Assembly: GCA_034111875.1 (NCBI GenBank)
Contig: JAWUWK010000100.1
Coordinates: 1-60,031, forward strand
Origin: Rs1 sp034111875
Lineage (GTDB): Bacteria; Pseudomonadota; Gammaproteobacteria; Pseudomonadales; Balneatricaceae
Direction: 5' to 3'
Length of the DNA stretch: 60,031 nucleotides
Below, one piece after another: positions 28,982-37,938 of this stretch (positions are counted from its first letter, which is position 1; each line of letters begins with the position of its first letter). Position numbers and translations under genes: made by a program. The notes beneath the pieces are model-generated. The model was not told the origin of the DNA, ran no database searches, and saw only the letters and a program-made list of their open reading frames with translations.

Positions 28982-29112
28982 TGACGGATCGTGGCGAGAA
29001 AAAATAGATTTAAGATAGACTTCTGGGTCTTTTGAGGCTAACAGACGGCTATTACACCAAAAAGAGCTGGGAATATGGCCAAATTCTAATTTTTCGCCGT
29101 AGATTAGCGTTG
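28982..29112 (+). repeat. Dispersed structured repeat, copy B
   Basis: About 131 bp upstream of the M24 peptidase. Starts GACGGATCGTGGCGAGAAAA, has TAGATTTAAGATAGAC, GGGTCTTTTGAGGCTAACAG, GGGAATATGGCCAAATTC and ends TTTTTCGCCGTAGATTAGCG. The left GGCGAGAAAAA pairs with the right TTTTTCGCC. Confidence 0.85.
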
Positions 29113-29180
29113 AGTCAGACAGCTTCCTAGAGATTAATTTTTCTATTCTAAAAGATACCTAACTATACGCGAGACAATTT

Positions 29181-30398
29181 ATGACTATAGGTGTTGGCGG
29201 CTCTGACGCCAAAAATGAACTGGCTAAAATGACTAACCTTTGTGATGATATTCAACCTATCGACAATGCAGAGTTTGCCAATCGAATGGCCAAAGCCCAG
29301 TTGCTAATGCAACAGAACGACCTGTCGGCTATTTATTTAAATGCGGGCACTAACCTCTTTTACTTTACCGGCACCAAATGGCACCCCAGTGAACGTATGG
29401 TAGGTGCTATTTTACCGGCAAAAGGAAAACCTGTGTATATAGCGCCGTATTTCGAGCAGGGGACTATTCTGCAATTTATGGGAATACCAGGAGAGATAGC
29501 ACCTTGGCAAGAACATCAAAACCCCTACGCACTTTTTTGCGAAACATTAGCTTCTTTAGGCATTAAGCAAGGCAATATAGGTATCGATGAAGCGACACCT
29601 TTCTTTATTACTAACGGCATTCAATTGGCCTCGCAAAATTATTCATTAGTTAGTGCTAAAAGCATTACGGCAGTTTGCCGCTCAATTAAATCTGTCACAG
29701 AAATTGCCCTTATGCAAAGAGCAAAAGATATTACCTTGAAGGTACAACAAGCCGCTGCACGTATCTTAAGACCCGGCATTAGCACTCAAGAAGTGAGCCA
29801 ATTTATCGACGATGCCCACCGTAAAATGGGCGCGGCAAAAGGCTCCTATTTTTGCATTGTACTGTTTGGGGTAGATTCTTCTTTCCCCCACGGTGTTAAG
29901 TGCCCTCATGCGCTAAAATCAAACGACATGGTGTTAATTGATACGGGTTGTATGCTAGAAAACTATATTTCTGACATTACTCGAAGCTATGTTTTTGGTG
30001 AGCCTAATCATCGTCAAAGAGCATTGTGGATTATAGAGAAAGAGGCTCAACAGGCGGCTTTCGAAGCCGCAGTCATTGGTTCGCCGTGCGCCAATGTTGA
30101 TATAGCCGCACGCGCCTACTTGGCAACACAAGGAATGGGACCAGACTACCAAACACCTGGTTGTCCTCATAGGACTGGACACGGCATAGGACTCGACATT
30201 CACGAATGGCCTTACCTGAACAGGGCTGAGCAAACTTTATTAGAAACTGGCATGTGTTTCTCAAATGAACCTATGTTAGTGATACCCGATGAATTTGGTA
30301 TTCGCCTTGAGGATCACTTTTATATGGATGAGAAAGGGCCTGTGTGGTTCACATTGCCTTCTGATTCCATCGACAACCCCTTTAACTATCCGCTTTAA
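29181..30398 (+). CDS. M24-family metallopeptidase, Xaa-Pro aminopeptidase-like
   Basis: 405 aa, creatinase-like N-terminal domain followed by the pita-bread fold. The five metal ligands are all present: D254 (VLIDTG), D265 (SDITRSY), H334 (HRTGHGIG), E363 (SNEPM) and E377 (RLEDHF). No signal peptide, so it should act on peptides in the cytoplasm, cleaving next to proline or acting as a related dipeptidase. It is divergent from the dipeptide transporter operon, which suggests joint use of imported peptides. Confidence 0.93.
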   Translation: MTIGVGGSDAKNELAKMTNLCDDIQPIDNAEFANRMAKAQLLMQQNDLSAIYLNAGTNLFYFTGTKWHPSERMVGAILPAKGKPVYIAPYFEQGTILQFMGIPGEIAPWQEHQNPYALFCETLASLGIKQGNIGIDEATPFFITNGIQLASQNYSLVSAKSITAVCRSIKSVTEIALMQRAKDITLKVQQAAARILRPGISTQEVSQFIDDAHRKMGAAKGSYFCIVLFGVDSSFPHGVKCPHALKSNDMVLIDTGCMLENYISDITRSYVFGEPNHRQRALWIIEKEAQQAAFEAAVIGSPCANVDIAARAYLATQGMGPDYQTPGCPHRTGHGIGLDIHEWPYLNRAEQTLLETGMCFSNEPMLVIPDEFGIRLEDHFYMDEKGPVWFTLPSDSIDNPFNYPL

Positions 30399-30494
30399 CC
30401 AAGCTAAACCGAGCTGCAGTAGTTACTAGGGTTGATTTAAGGCTATTTGCACAGATGAGAACTTGACCAATTCTCTCTGTTAAAAACTCTCCTT

Positions 30495-30521
30495 GAGCTA
30501 GTTTTTTATAAAACTAAGCTC
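30495..30521 (+). terminator. Weak terminator-like hairpin after the M24 peptidase
   Basis: Arms GAGCTAGTTTT and AAAACTAAGCTC with one bulge and a four-base loop, 97 bases after the stop. No T tract follows, so it may only protect the 3' end. Confidence 0.4.
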
Positions 30522-30627
30522 GGCCTTTGATAGATCGGTGATTTTCTAATGCTCTAAAGATCAATATTGAATATATGACACATTTCGCCGCGCATTTTCA
30601 CGGTGAATGTTGTATATTTTTGAGATT

Positions 30628-30897
30628 CTAATGCTCATTGAGGCTAGATATAATTTCGAGAATGGAATCTCTATCAATTTGCTTAACATTTAATACCAGT
30701 AATAATTGAATGAATAAATCAGCCCCCATTATTCCTCGATTTATCTTGTTCCTTAAATTGGCACTGGTTTGGTGAGTACCAAATTCAGCTAATGACTGAC
30801 TTAAATCTTCATATCTGATTTTTCGCTTAGACATTTCGGACTTAATAATTCGGCTAATAAGCTCTCGATAATCGGTAGTTGGGGTAGGATTGGACAT
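30628..30897 (-). CDS. DUF6471-type small helix-turn-helix-like protein
   Basis: 89 aa, acidic-basic and helical, with RELISRIIKSEMSKRKIRYEDLSQSLAEFG then TSANLRNKINRGIMGADLFIQLLLVLNV. The pattern (KAELKRR-x-YxELxxxL...NIRNKISRG) is that of DUF6471 proteins, which look like a Cro-type DNA-binding fold. It is divergent from the yjf operon across 174 bases, so it could regulate that operon or itself. Function otherwise unknown. Confidence 0.75.
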   Translation of the reverse strand: MSNPTPTTDYRELISRIIKSEMSKRKIRYEDLSQSLAEFGTHQTSANLRNKINRGIMGADLFIQLLLVLNVKQIDRDSILEIISSLNEH

Positions 30898-30989
30898 GAA
30901 CGAGTCACCTTAATGTCATTAAAGATATAGTTTTGTAACTTATATTTTACAAAAAAACAGAATAAATCACAAAAAAAAGCTATTTTTAC

Positions 30990-31017
30990 TTTACAGATCG
31001 TATTAATTATATATTAT
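30990..31017 (+). promoter_or_regulatory. Putative sigma-70 promoter of the yjf operon
   Basis: TTTACA (30990-30995), 16 bases, TATTAT (31012-31017), 55 bases before the DUF2170 start. No sigma-54 type GG-GC pair was found, although the E. coli pspA operon uses one. Confidence 0.45.
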
Positions 31018-31071
31018 AAGTTCAGTCAGCACACGTTGAGTCTGTTGATGACAAATTTTGGGAGATGAAAC

Positions 31072-31461
31072 ATGAATTGGGACCTTTCAACTATCGAAGA
31101 GTCACTATCAAAGCAAAGTAATTGGGCAATTCACAGCGAAAGCGACTGCTTGTTTATTACTAACGAAGATGGATTAGATGCCTACATTGCGGTCAGTGGA
31201 GCGCAAATTGTTGTTGAATCTATCTTATTTACCAGCAGTTCGGTAGCCGATACCAATGCATTAAATGAACAGATTCTAAAAACGCACCAAGTATTTCCGC
31301 TCACTACCTTAGGTATAACCACGGTAGAAGGCGAAGATTATTATATGGCTTTTGGTGCGTTATCATCCCAGTCAAAAGAAGAGAGCATTATTATTGAAGT
31401 GGAGACATTATTTGATAACGTCGCTGCGTTTCTCGATGCCTACGAAGATTATTTAAAGTAA
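31072..31461 (+). CDS. yjfI: YjfI family protein (DUF2170)
   Basis: 129 aa, soluble, matching DUF2170: start NWDLSTIEESLSKQ, middle NEDGLDAYIAVSGAQIVVESILF and TTVEGEDYYMAFGALSSQSK. First gene of a tight cluster in the order of the E. coli yjfIJKLMC locus, 12 bases before the PspA-like gene. Biochemical role unknown. RBS GGGAG precedes the ATG. Confidence 0.88.
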   Translation: MNWDLSTIEESLSKQSNWAIHSESDCLFITNEDGLDAYIAVSGAQIVVESILFTSSSVADTNALNEQILKTHQVFPLTTLGITTVEGEDYYMAFGALSSQSKEESIIIEVETLFDNVAAFLDAYEDYLK

Positions 31462-31473
31462 AGGGGTACAAAA

Positions 31474-32160
31474 ATGAGTGTATGGAAAAGTTTAATGAGC
31501 GCTGTAAAAGGTGGTGTCAACGAAGCGGCTGAAGCGGTTGCCGATAATCAGGCACTGCGCATTTTAGACCAAGAAATTCGCGAAGCAAAAGAAGAGCTTA
31601 GAAGCTCCGATCACGCATTAACACAAATTATGGCAAAACGTAAACTGGCACAGCAAAAAGTCACAAGCTTACAAGGCTCTGTCAGCGAATATGAAAATCA
31701 TGCCGCGACAGCGAGTGACAAAGGTGATCAAGCACTCGCATTAGATTGTGCTAGAAAAGTCGTCGACCTTCGCGGTCAAATGGAATCGGAACAACAATAT
31801 GTTGATCAGTTCACTAAGTCAGAAACGACCTTGCGCACTAATATCAGTCAAGCCAAAAACAACTTGCGTCGCATGGAGCAGCAAGTCGATATGGTAAAGG
31901 CGACTGAATCTGTGCAGAAAGCGCAAGTTGCAGTGTCTTCTAAGCACTTAGGTGCCAATGGGAAAATGAAGACCGCAGCAGAGTCTCTCTCGCGTATTCA
32001 AGACCGCCAAACTCAGCGTCAAGCAGAGATGGAAGCCGCCTCAGAATTAGCCGCTGATGAATCTGGTGATGAATTAGAAAATCGCTTAAAAAGTGCCGGC
32101 ATTACTGGAAGCAACGCTTCTGCTGATGACGAGCTTGCAAGGATTCTCGGTAAAAAGTAA
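31474..32160 (+). CDS. yjfJ: PspA/IM30 family protein (YjfJ)
   Basis: 228 aa, almost entirely coiled coil from residue 25 to 190, with PspA-type VWKSLMSAVKGGVNEAAEAVADNQALRILDQEIREAKEEL at the start. PspA/IM30 proteins oligomerise on the inner membrane like ESCRT-III and preserve the ion barrier under stress. The potassium channel starts 4 bases after it, so the two are translated together. Confidence 0.92.
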   Translation: MSVWKSLMSAVKGGVNEAAEAVADNQALRILDQEIREAKEELRSSDHALTQIMAKRKLAQQKVTSLQGSVSEYENHAATASDKGDQALALDCARKVVDLRGQMESEQQYVDQFTKSETTLRTNISQAKNNLRRMEQQVDMVKATESVQKAQVAVSSKHLGANGKMKTAAESLSRIQDRQTQRQAEMEAASELAADESGDELENRLKSAGITGSNASADDELARILGKK

Positions 32161-32164
32161 CTGA

Positions 32165-33205
32165 ATGACTTCAATCGATAGGGTCCGTCGGATCCTCGTT
32201 AAGTATTTTATAGATTTGCGGTGGCAAAGTATCTTTGTTGCCATCGCAGTTTATATTATTATCAGCTGGCTCATTTTAAAGCTTTGCGGTGAAACTGAAA
32301 TCACTAGTGATGCCAACTTTATCTATTGGATAATGGTTACGGCTTCAACGGTCGGCTATGGAGATTTTTCTCCAGCAACGACTCAAGGCAAATACGCAAC
32401 GGCACTATTTGTTATCCCCTTCGGACTCAGCTTATTTGGTCTTGTGATAGGACGAATCGCATCGTTTGTGTCCAACCGATGGCGAAAAGGAGTGCTAGGT
32501 TTGAAAAATCTTAATTACGAAAATCATATTTTAATTATTGGCTGGAATGGCAACCGAACCTTACAACTACTGCGTCTGCTGTTAAAAGAAATCCAAGAAA
32601 ACAACAATCAACAACCTATTGCACTGTGCGTTAAAGCGGATATAGAGAACCCATTACCTGACAAAATTGGCTTTGTTAAAACCAGTAGTTTTAGCAGTGA
32701 AATAGAGATGCGAAACGCCTCTATTGCCAGTGCCAGCTGTATCATCATTGATAATCCTGAAGATGATATGACGATGACCACCGCTTTATTTTGCTCACAA
32801 CAGAACCCCAAGGCTCACATCATTGCCTACTTTAAAGACGAACAACTTGGCAGCTTATTAAAAAGTCACTGCCCCAACGTAGAAAGCATGCCTTCAGTTG
32901 CCGTAGAAATGTTAGCTAAATCTGCCATGGATCCGGGCTCTGGTCTACTGCATCAGGAATTACTAGACTCCAATCGCGGCATGACTCAGTTTTCGATTAG
33001 CTTTGATGCTCAACAAGCAACCGATTTTGCAAGCTTATTCCACGCATTCAAGCACCAATACCAGGCGACTCTAATTGGCATTGCGAAAGCAGGCCCTGAA
33101 ACAATCGAACTCAACCCACCTTTAAAAAATACAATTGAGCCAGGCAGTACACTCTATTATATTGCAGCACATCGTATTATCAATATAGACTGGAATCAGG
33201 AGTAA
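32165..33205 (+). CDS. Two-helix potassium channel with RCK-like domain
   Basis: 346 aa. First membrane helix near residues 20-40 (SIFVAIAVYIIISWLILKL), pore filter TVGYGD near 60, second helix near 75-95 (TALFVIPFGLSLFGLVIG), then a cytoplasmic Rossmann-type domain beginning HILIIGWNGNRTLQLL. The selectivity filter is the canonical K+ sequence. The nucleotide-binding loop is G-W-N-G-N, which departs from GxGxxG, so ligand binding may differ. It is not part of the E. coli yjf locus but lies inside this one, between pspA-like and DUF2491. Confidence 0.93.
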   Translation: MTSIDRVRRILVKYFIDLRWQSIFVAIAVYIIISWLILKLCGETEITSDANFIYWIMVTASTVGYGDFSPATTQGKYATALFVIPFGLSLFGLVIGRIASFVSNRWRKGVLGLKNLNYENHILIIGWNGNRTLQLLRLLLKEIQENNNQQPIALCVKADIENPLPDKIGFVKTSSFSSEIEMRNASIASASCIIIDNPEDDMTMTTALFCSQQNPKAHIIAYFKDEQLGSLLKSHCPNVESMPSVAVEMLAKSAMDPGSGLLHQELLDSNRGMTQFSISFDAQQATDFASLFHAFKHQYQATLIGIAKAGPETIELNPPLKNTIEPGSTLYYIAAHRIINIDWNQE

Positions 33206-33208
33206 CTA

Positions 33209-33862
33209 ATGTTTAAAAAATGGTTTGCTAAAAAAGATCCAGAGCAGGTAAAAGTCTGTGCCCCTGAAATAATGGGTTTACGCATTGGTGGCGCATTTGA
33301 ATTAGACAGTTTAAAGTTGCGATTGATTGAGCCTGATTTGATTATTGAAGGTGCGGCAACAACCCATCTAATACAGGCTGTAGGTGTAGTGAAACTCGAT
33401 GAGAATACAACCGTATTGCGCTACTACACCGACGACGATGCTTTTATTCAAGTGCTGTTAGAAGGAGGCATGACAGATAATCATATTAGTGATGTGAAAC
33501 TTTGGTACTTTTACGACACCCAAAGTGTCAGTATTCAAAGCCAATGGGATAAAGTAATAGATTCTGGTATCAGTTATGCGAGCATTGAATTAGAAGAAAA
33601 ACATTTTTCACCTGTATGGGAAAACGCCACGGGTGAGTTGGCCGCGCCAGTCGCCATGACAGAAACCACTTATGCCCAAGATAATACCACGTCTCAAACT
33701 GACCAATTTAGTATGCTCTACGAGCGAGAGGTTAAAAGCGAATTCTTTGAATATGTTATGTACAGCGGTGAAGAAAAAATTATAGAAAACCGCGCCGATC
33801 GCTGTTTAGTGAAAATGACAGGTTTTGACCTGCAGCCCGCCGATATAGAAATTATTGGTTAA
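33209..33862 (+). CDS. yjfK: YjfK family protein (DUF2491)
   Basis: 217 aa, soluble. Matches DUF2491: RIGGAFELDSLKLRLIEPDLIIEGAATTHLIQAVGVVKLD, then RYYTDDDAFIQVLLEGG and a C-terminal EFFEYVMYSGEEKIIENRADRCLV. Third or fourth member of the cluster, starting 3 bases after the channel with RBS AGGAG. Function unknown. Confidence 0.88.
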   Translation: MFKKWFAKKDPEQVKVCAPEIMGLRIGGAFELDSLKLRLIEPDLIIEGAATTHLIQAVGVVKLDENTTVLRYYTDDDAFIQVLLEGGMTDNHISDVKLWYFYDTQSVSIQSQWDKVIDSGISYASIELEEKHFSPVWENATGELAAPVAMTETTYAQDNTTSQTDQFSMLYEREVKSEFFEYVMYSGEEKIIENRADRCLVKMTGFDLQPADIEIIG

Positions 33863-34026
33863 CACATTAAAACGTGTAGGCTTATGCCAATAGTTATTTC
33901 GTTATAATGCCCACAAAAGTGACTCTGGCGATCTTAGGCATTTACAAAGATCCCCAAGTTACTTTAAAATTCGATCACTTAGTTTTAGTCAATCACAATT
34001 AATCGCCATTCACAGGAGCAACACAC

Positions 34027-34443
34027 ATGGAAGCGATACAAGCTTCACTACTAGGATTAGTAGATTTTGCCAGCTACTTTGCCGTTTCAATACTGCTATT
34101 ACTGGCCTTCAAATTTATTTATGCTCTGATCACTCCTCATGATGAGTGGAAACTTGTTAAGGAAGAGCAAAATACCGCCGCAGCTATTGGATTTATGGGC
34201 GCTGTGATTGGCTTTGCATTAGCGCTAGCAAGTGCGGCTTCAAACTCTGAATCACTACTTGATTTTGTTGTTTGGGGCTTTGTGGCATTGATCGCGCAAA
34301 CTATTGCTTTTGCAATAGTACGCTTTATATTCATGCCAAAAATTGTTCAACGAATTAACGATAATGAAGTGTCTGCTGGTATTGTATTAGGCGGAATTTC
34401 AATTGCAGTAGGTTTGCTAAACGCAGCATGTATGACTTACTAG
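34027..34443 (+). CDS. yjfL: YjfL family membrane protein (DUF350)
   Basis: 138 aa with four membrane helices and the DUF350 signature VKEEQNTAAAIGFMGAVIGFALALASAA. Start has RBS AGGAG. DUF350 proteins travel with PspA-like and ATP-grasp genes in many proteobacteria. The 164-base gap before it contains no terminator and could carry an extra promoter. Confidence 0.9.
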   Translation: MEAIQASLLGLVDFASYFAVSILLLLAFKFIYALITPHDEWKLVKEEQNTAAAIGFMGAVIGFALALASAASNSESLLDFVVWGFVALIAQTIAFAIVRFIFMPKIVQRINDNEVSAGIVLGGISIAVGLLNAACMTY

Positions 34444-34456
34444 CAAGGAGCTGAAT

Positions 34457-35068
34457 ATGAAAAGGACACAAAGTATAAATTTAGACGTCATGCGAAAAGC
34501 ACCGCGCTCATTCGCCTTTAAGCCTATGGCTATTGCGGTCGCCGCGGTTACTCTGGTTGGCTGCTCTGATGACACTCAAGAGACTCAAATTTATCGCAGC
34601 GCTGCAGATTGCATATCCAATAACCCCGATCAAGTTGAGCAATGTGAAGTTGCCTACAAAGAAGCGGTTGATGAAGCGATTAAAAGCGGCCCGAAATACA
34701 GCACTCTTGAAGCCTGCGTTAACGATTTTGGACCTGCTAGCTGTAATAGCTACCCAGTGCAGAATAATCAGAGCATTTTCATGCCCTTTATCGCCGGTTA
34801 TATGTTCAGCTCTTTACTTAATGGCGGTCATCGTTCGGCACCTCTTTATACCTCTTATTCACGTCGCTCTCCCGCGTTCGGAAAATGGTCATCTACAGAT
34901 GGCGTTTTATACGGCAGCAGTAACAGTAATAAAATAAGAGTGAATGACAAGGCTTTCAAACCAAAACCGGCGGTCAGACGGACCATGTCCAGAGGTGGTT
35001 TCGGATCCACTATCGCTGCAAAATCACGCTTTACTGGAAAATCTTCACGCAGCAGTTGGGGCGGTTGA
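34457..35068 (+). CDS. yjfM: YjfM family lipoprotein (DUF1190)
   Basis: 203 aa. Begins MKRTQSINLDVMRKAPRS, then a hydrophobic stretch ending VTLVGC, a lipobox with Cys about residue 36. Then TQIYRSAADCISNNPDQVEQCEVAYKEAVDEA, the DUF1190 core. The C-terminal half is Ser/Gly/Arg-rich. A possible acceptor for the downstream ligase, because that gene starts at the base after the stop of this one, but this is inference. Confidence 0.88.
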   Translation: MKRTQSINLDVMRKAPRSFAFKPMAIAVAAVTLVGCSDDTQETQIYRSAADCISNNPDQVEQCEVAYKEAVDEAIKSGPKYSTLEACVNDFGPASCNSYPVQNNQSIFMPFIAGYMFSSLLNGGHRSAPLYTSYSRRSPAFGKWSSTDGVLYGSSNSNKIRVNDKAFKPKPAVRRTMSRGGFGSTIAAKSRFTGKSSRSSWGG

Positions 35069-36232
35069 GTGTTTAGGTCAATAATTGACGAGCGTTCTCA
35101 CTGGCGTCAAAGCGCCAGCGAATATGGTTTTACTTTCCATACTATGCATGGAGAGGCCTACTGGGATGAATCAGCCTACTATCAGTTTTCACTTAAACAA
35201 ATAGAGCAAGATATCGAAGCGCCGACTGAAGAGCTGCATCAAATGTGCCTCAGTGTTGTTGATAAAGTGGTTTGTGATAAACAGTGGATGGAAAAATTTC
35301 AAATCCCAGCTCAACATTGGGATTATATTCGAAATTCTTGGCAGACTAAAGAGAGCTCCCTGTATGCTCGCATGGATCTTGTCTACGGTGGCAGCGGCCA
35401 TGCCAAGCTATATGAGAATAATGCTGATACACCGACCAGTTTGTATGAAACAGGGTTTTGGCAATGGTTGTGGCTTCAAGACCAAGTCAATGCGGGAAAA
35501 ATTAACCGTAAATCAGATCAATTTAATTCTTTACAAGAAAAATTAATTAATCGATTCGCACAGATAAAATTCGAGCATTTACACGAAACATTGTATTTTT
35601 CCTGTTGTAAAGACACAGATGAAGATCGTGGCACAGTACAATATTTAGAAGACTGTGCGAGGGCAGCGGGCATCAGATGTCAGTTTATTTACATTGAAGA
35701 TATAGGCTTGTCAGCAGACGATTGTTTCACGGATTTAAATAACCAAAAAATAAGCTGGATGTTCAAGCTCTACCCCTGGGAATTCATGCTTCGCGAAGAC
35801 TATGCACAATCCTTAGTCGAGTCTAATGTCTCTTGGATAGAACCCCCTTGGAAATCAATACTTTCCAACAAAGCATTACTGCCTATGTTGTGGAAAATGT
35901 TTCCCAATCACCCTAACCTACTGCCCAGTTTTTTTGAAGAAGACCTAAAAAACAGCCAGTTAGTCAATTATGTAAAAAAGCCAATTTTTGCCCGCGAAGG
36001 CGCTAATATCAGCATTCACCTTGAAGGCAAACAAGTTTTTGCATCAGACGGCCCCTACGGTGATGAAGGCTATATTTATCAAGCTTATCACCCGCTACCG
36101 GCATTTGGGGATAACTTTACATTAATTGGCTCATGGCTAATCAACGGCAAGGCGGCAGGTATTTCAGTGCGCGAAGACAAAAACAAAATCACTCAAGATT
36201 TGTCGCGCTTCATGCCTCACATTATTTTATAA
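35069..36232 (+). CDS. yjfC: Glutathionylspermidine synthase-like ATP-grasp ligase (YjfC)
   Basis: 387 aa from a GTG start directly after the yjfM stop. It follows E. coli YjfC closely: YWDESAYYQFSLKQIE, LYARMDLVYGGSGHAKLYENNADTPTSLYETGFWQWLWL (substrate-binding core) and KPIFAREGANISI (ATP-grasp). The family makes peptide-like amide bonds, including glutathionylspermidine in other branches; the substrate of this branch is not established. No amidase domain is present, so it should act only as a ligase. Confidence 0.92.
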   Translation: MFRSIIDERSHWRQSASEYGFTFHTMHGEAYWDESAYYQFSLKQIEQDIEAPTEELHQMCLSVVDKVVCDKQWMEKFQIPAQHWDYIRNSWQTKESSLYARMDLVYGGSGHAKLYENNADTPTSLYETGFWQWLWLQDQVNAGKINRKSDQFNSLQEKLINRFAQIKFEHLHETLYFSCCKDTDEDRGTVQYLEDCARAAGIRCQFIYIEDIGLSADDCFTDLNNQKISWMFKLYPWEFMLREDYAQSLVESNVSWIEPPWKSILSNKALLPMLWKMFPNHPNLLPSFFEEDLKNSQLVNYVKKPIFAREGANISIHLEGKQVFASDGPYGDEGYIYQAYHPLPAFGDNFTLIGSWLINGKAAGISVREDKNKITQDLSRFMPHIIL

Positions 36233-36249
36233 ACAACTTCAGGATTAAA

Positions 36250-36810
36250 ATGACCCGCAACGCAACTCGCCTTTCGTTTAAGCAACAAATACAGATAGTG
36301 ATAACCTTGTCACTGTTAATTGCTAGCGTTGAGATTATCAATCTATTAACCGCTAGGGTGCTCAATCAATTTGGACTAGTTCCGCGAAATATATCGGGAT
36401 TAATTGGCCTAGTTACCGCCCCTTTGCTGCACGGCAGTTTATGGCATTTTTTATCGAATATATTGCCATTTGCCCTGTTCAGCTTTCTATTGCTCCAACA
36501 CGGTAGACAACGTTACCTTCAAGTCACTTTTGTTTGCTCTATTGGCAGCGGGCTTTTAGTCTGGCTATTTGCCCGTGATGCGGTTCATGTCGGCGCCAGT
36601 GGCCTTATTTATGGCTACTTTGGCTACTTAGTGCTGGCAGGGATTCTCTCTAAGAAGTTAAAGCTTATTCTAATTTCACTGTTCGTTGGCATTAGCTATG
36701 GAACCTTAGTCTTCGGCATTTTGCCTACTAGCCGTTATATCTCTTGGGAAAGTCATCTATTTGGCTTGATAGCCGGTTTGAGCTCTGCCTACTGGATATA
36801 TAAAAAGTAG
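36250..36810 (+). CDS. Rhomboid-family intramembrane serine protease
   Basis: 186 aa from ATG at 36250 (AGGATTAAA upstream). Six predicted membrane helices. The catalytic serine is in VHVGASGLIYG (S117) and the histidine in SWESHLFGLIAG (H169), both needed for rhomboid chemistry; HGSLWHFLSN near 61-70 is the family L1 loop. It starts 17 bases after the ligase stop, so it is likely the last gene of the yjf operon. Confidence 0.93.
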   Translation: MTRNATRLSFKQQIQIVITLSLLIASVEIINLLTARVLNQFGLVPRNISGLIGLVTAPLLHGSLWHFLSNILPFALFSFLLLQHGRQRYLQVTFVCSIGSGLLVWLFARDAVHVGASGLIYGYFGYLVLAGILSKKLKLILISLFVGISYGTLVFGILPTSRYISWESHLFGLIAGLSSAYWIYKK

Positions 36811-37938
36811 TGTTAAGGTTAACAGCTAGACCACTTATACTCAGTCCGCTCAACACGGCTTTAAGTTAGCATTAAAATAGTTCATTGTTAGATTTCAGTC
36901 ATTGTGAAATTCACATATTGTTTCGCATATTCACAATATACGATTTAAGAATAGTATCACCTGTGATTGGCACCCCCAGTTCGCTCCCATAGCGGCCATT
37001 AAAGGAGACGCTATTATTGGCCTCTGTGCTATTAGTTCTCAATGGTCCTGTCAGTTGAATATCTGGCATTATAAGTCAGCTAGTGTCGCCCATTTAATCC
37101 ACTTAGACGCAAATATTATTACCGTTGTGATAGTCATGCTATTGGGAATAAAATGTTCGTATATATACGAAAATAATTAGTGTGAATAGTCAAAGAATCG
37201 TCTGCTAGATTATTCAGAATTAGCCAAGAGCACGGATCAAGCCTCAATCTACTGAAGACACACTCCCCAATCAATATCGCCTGATGCTCTTATTACTCAC
37301 TGCAAAGTCAAGAAGTTAAAGCGATCATTATTACTGTGCACCAGCTGTATTGTAATAAATCTTAAATAATTCAGCGGCCGAGTGCCTTTTTTTATAACAA
37401 TTAGCTATATACTACGCTATTTTTATCCGAATATTCTTATAAATCACTTAAAAAAAGACTTAGAAACTATTCTTTTCAAAAGAGCTGAGTCGCACTTTTT
37501 TCGCTTCTATCTTCTCATTATTATCAGTCACAACGCCTATAAGCAGGTTAATCAAGTGTCTATCGCAGTTTAATCTTCAGTATCAAAACCAGTGCAATTA
37601 AAATTATGTTTATATCTAGGATGTTCATTCGAATATTTATTGATCGATTTGTACATAAATACTCATCTGATCAGCTTTTATTTTCTCATTCGAACATATT
37701 GCTTTATAAAGTTGTCCTGAGTTAGTATCTCATTGGTGTAATAAATATGACATCACATTGTCATGTAACTAAACTACGCTAAAGCTTGTAAAATAAGGAT
37801 AATCAAAGCCATATTTATTTTATAAGCCAAAATCACAAAATCAATCCTGTTCTCAATATTATCGGGATTGATGACGGCTTTAGCTTAACTAAATCCAACA
37901 ATAAAAAGCTAATGACAGCTTTTAAAGGGAGAAATCCA
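36811..37938. other. 1.1-kb gene-free region before ugpB
   Basis: AT-rich. An inverted pair ATTGTGAA (36901-36908) / TTCACAAT (36930-36937) and a second one at 37747-37764 are the only clear structures. CATTCGAA-type strings repeat near 37627 and 37687. A frame of about 60 codons around 37382-37573 looks random. Confidence 0.5.
37747..37764. promoter_or_regulatory. Operator-like inverted repeat upstream of ugpB
   Basis: ATGACA-N6-TGTCAT, 175 bases before the ugpB ATG. TGTCA is also the core of Pho boxes, but the required direct repeat at 11-bp spacing is not present, so phosphate control cannot be claimed. Confidence 0.35.

Larger units (their letters stand above)
27973..29180. other. 1.2-kb gene-free region between dppA and the M24 peptidase
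   Basis: No credible gene on either strand. It holds the dppA promoter, a run of hairpins at 28667-28845 and repeat copy B at 28982-29112, listed separately. The part 28030-28480 is AT-rich and shows nothing else. Confidence 0.6.

Noticed and set aside
30898..31071. Sigma-54 promoter as in E. coli psp
   Set aside because: No GG-N10-GC element seen in the region.
36901..36937. CRP site
   Set aside because: TGTGA and TCACA are spaced by 3 or over 20 bases, not the required 6.
37382..37573. 63-codon frame upstream of ugpB
   Set aside because: AT-rich, TTG-type start, no ribosome site and no family.
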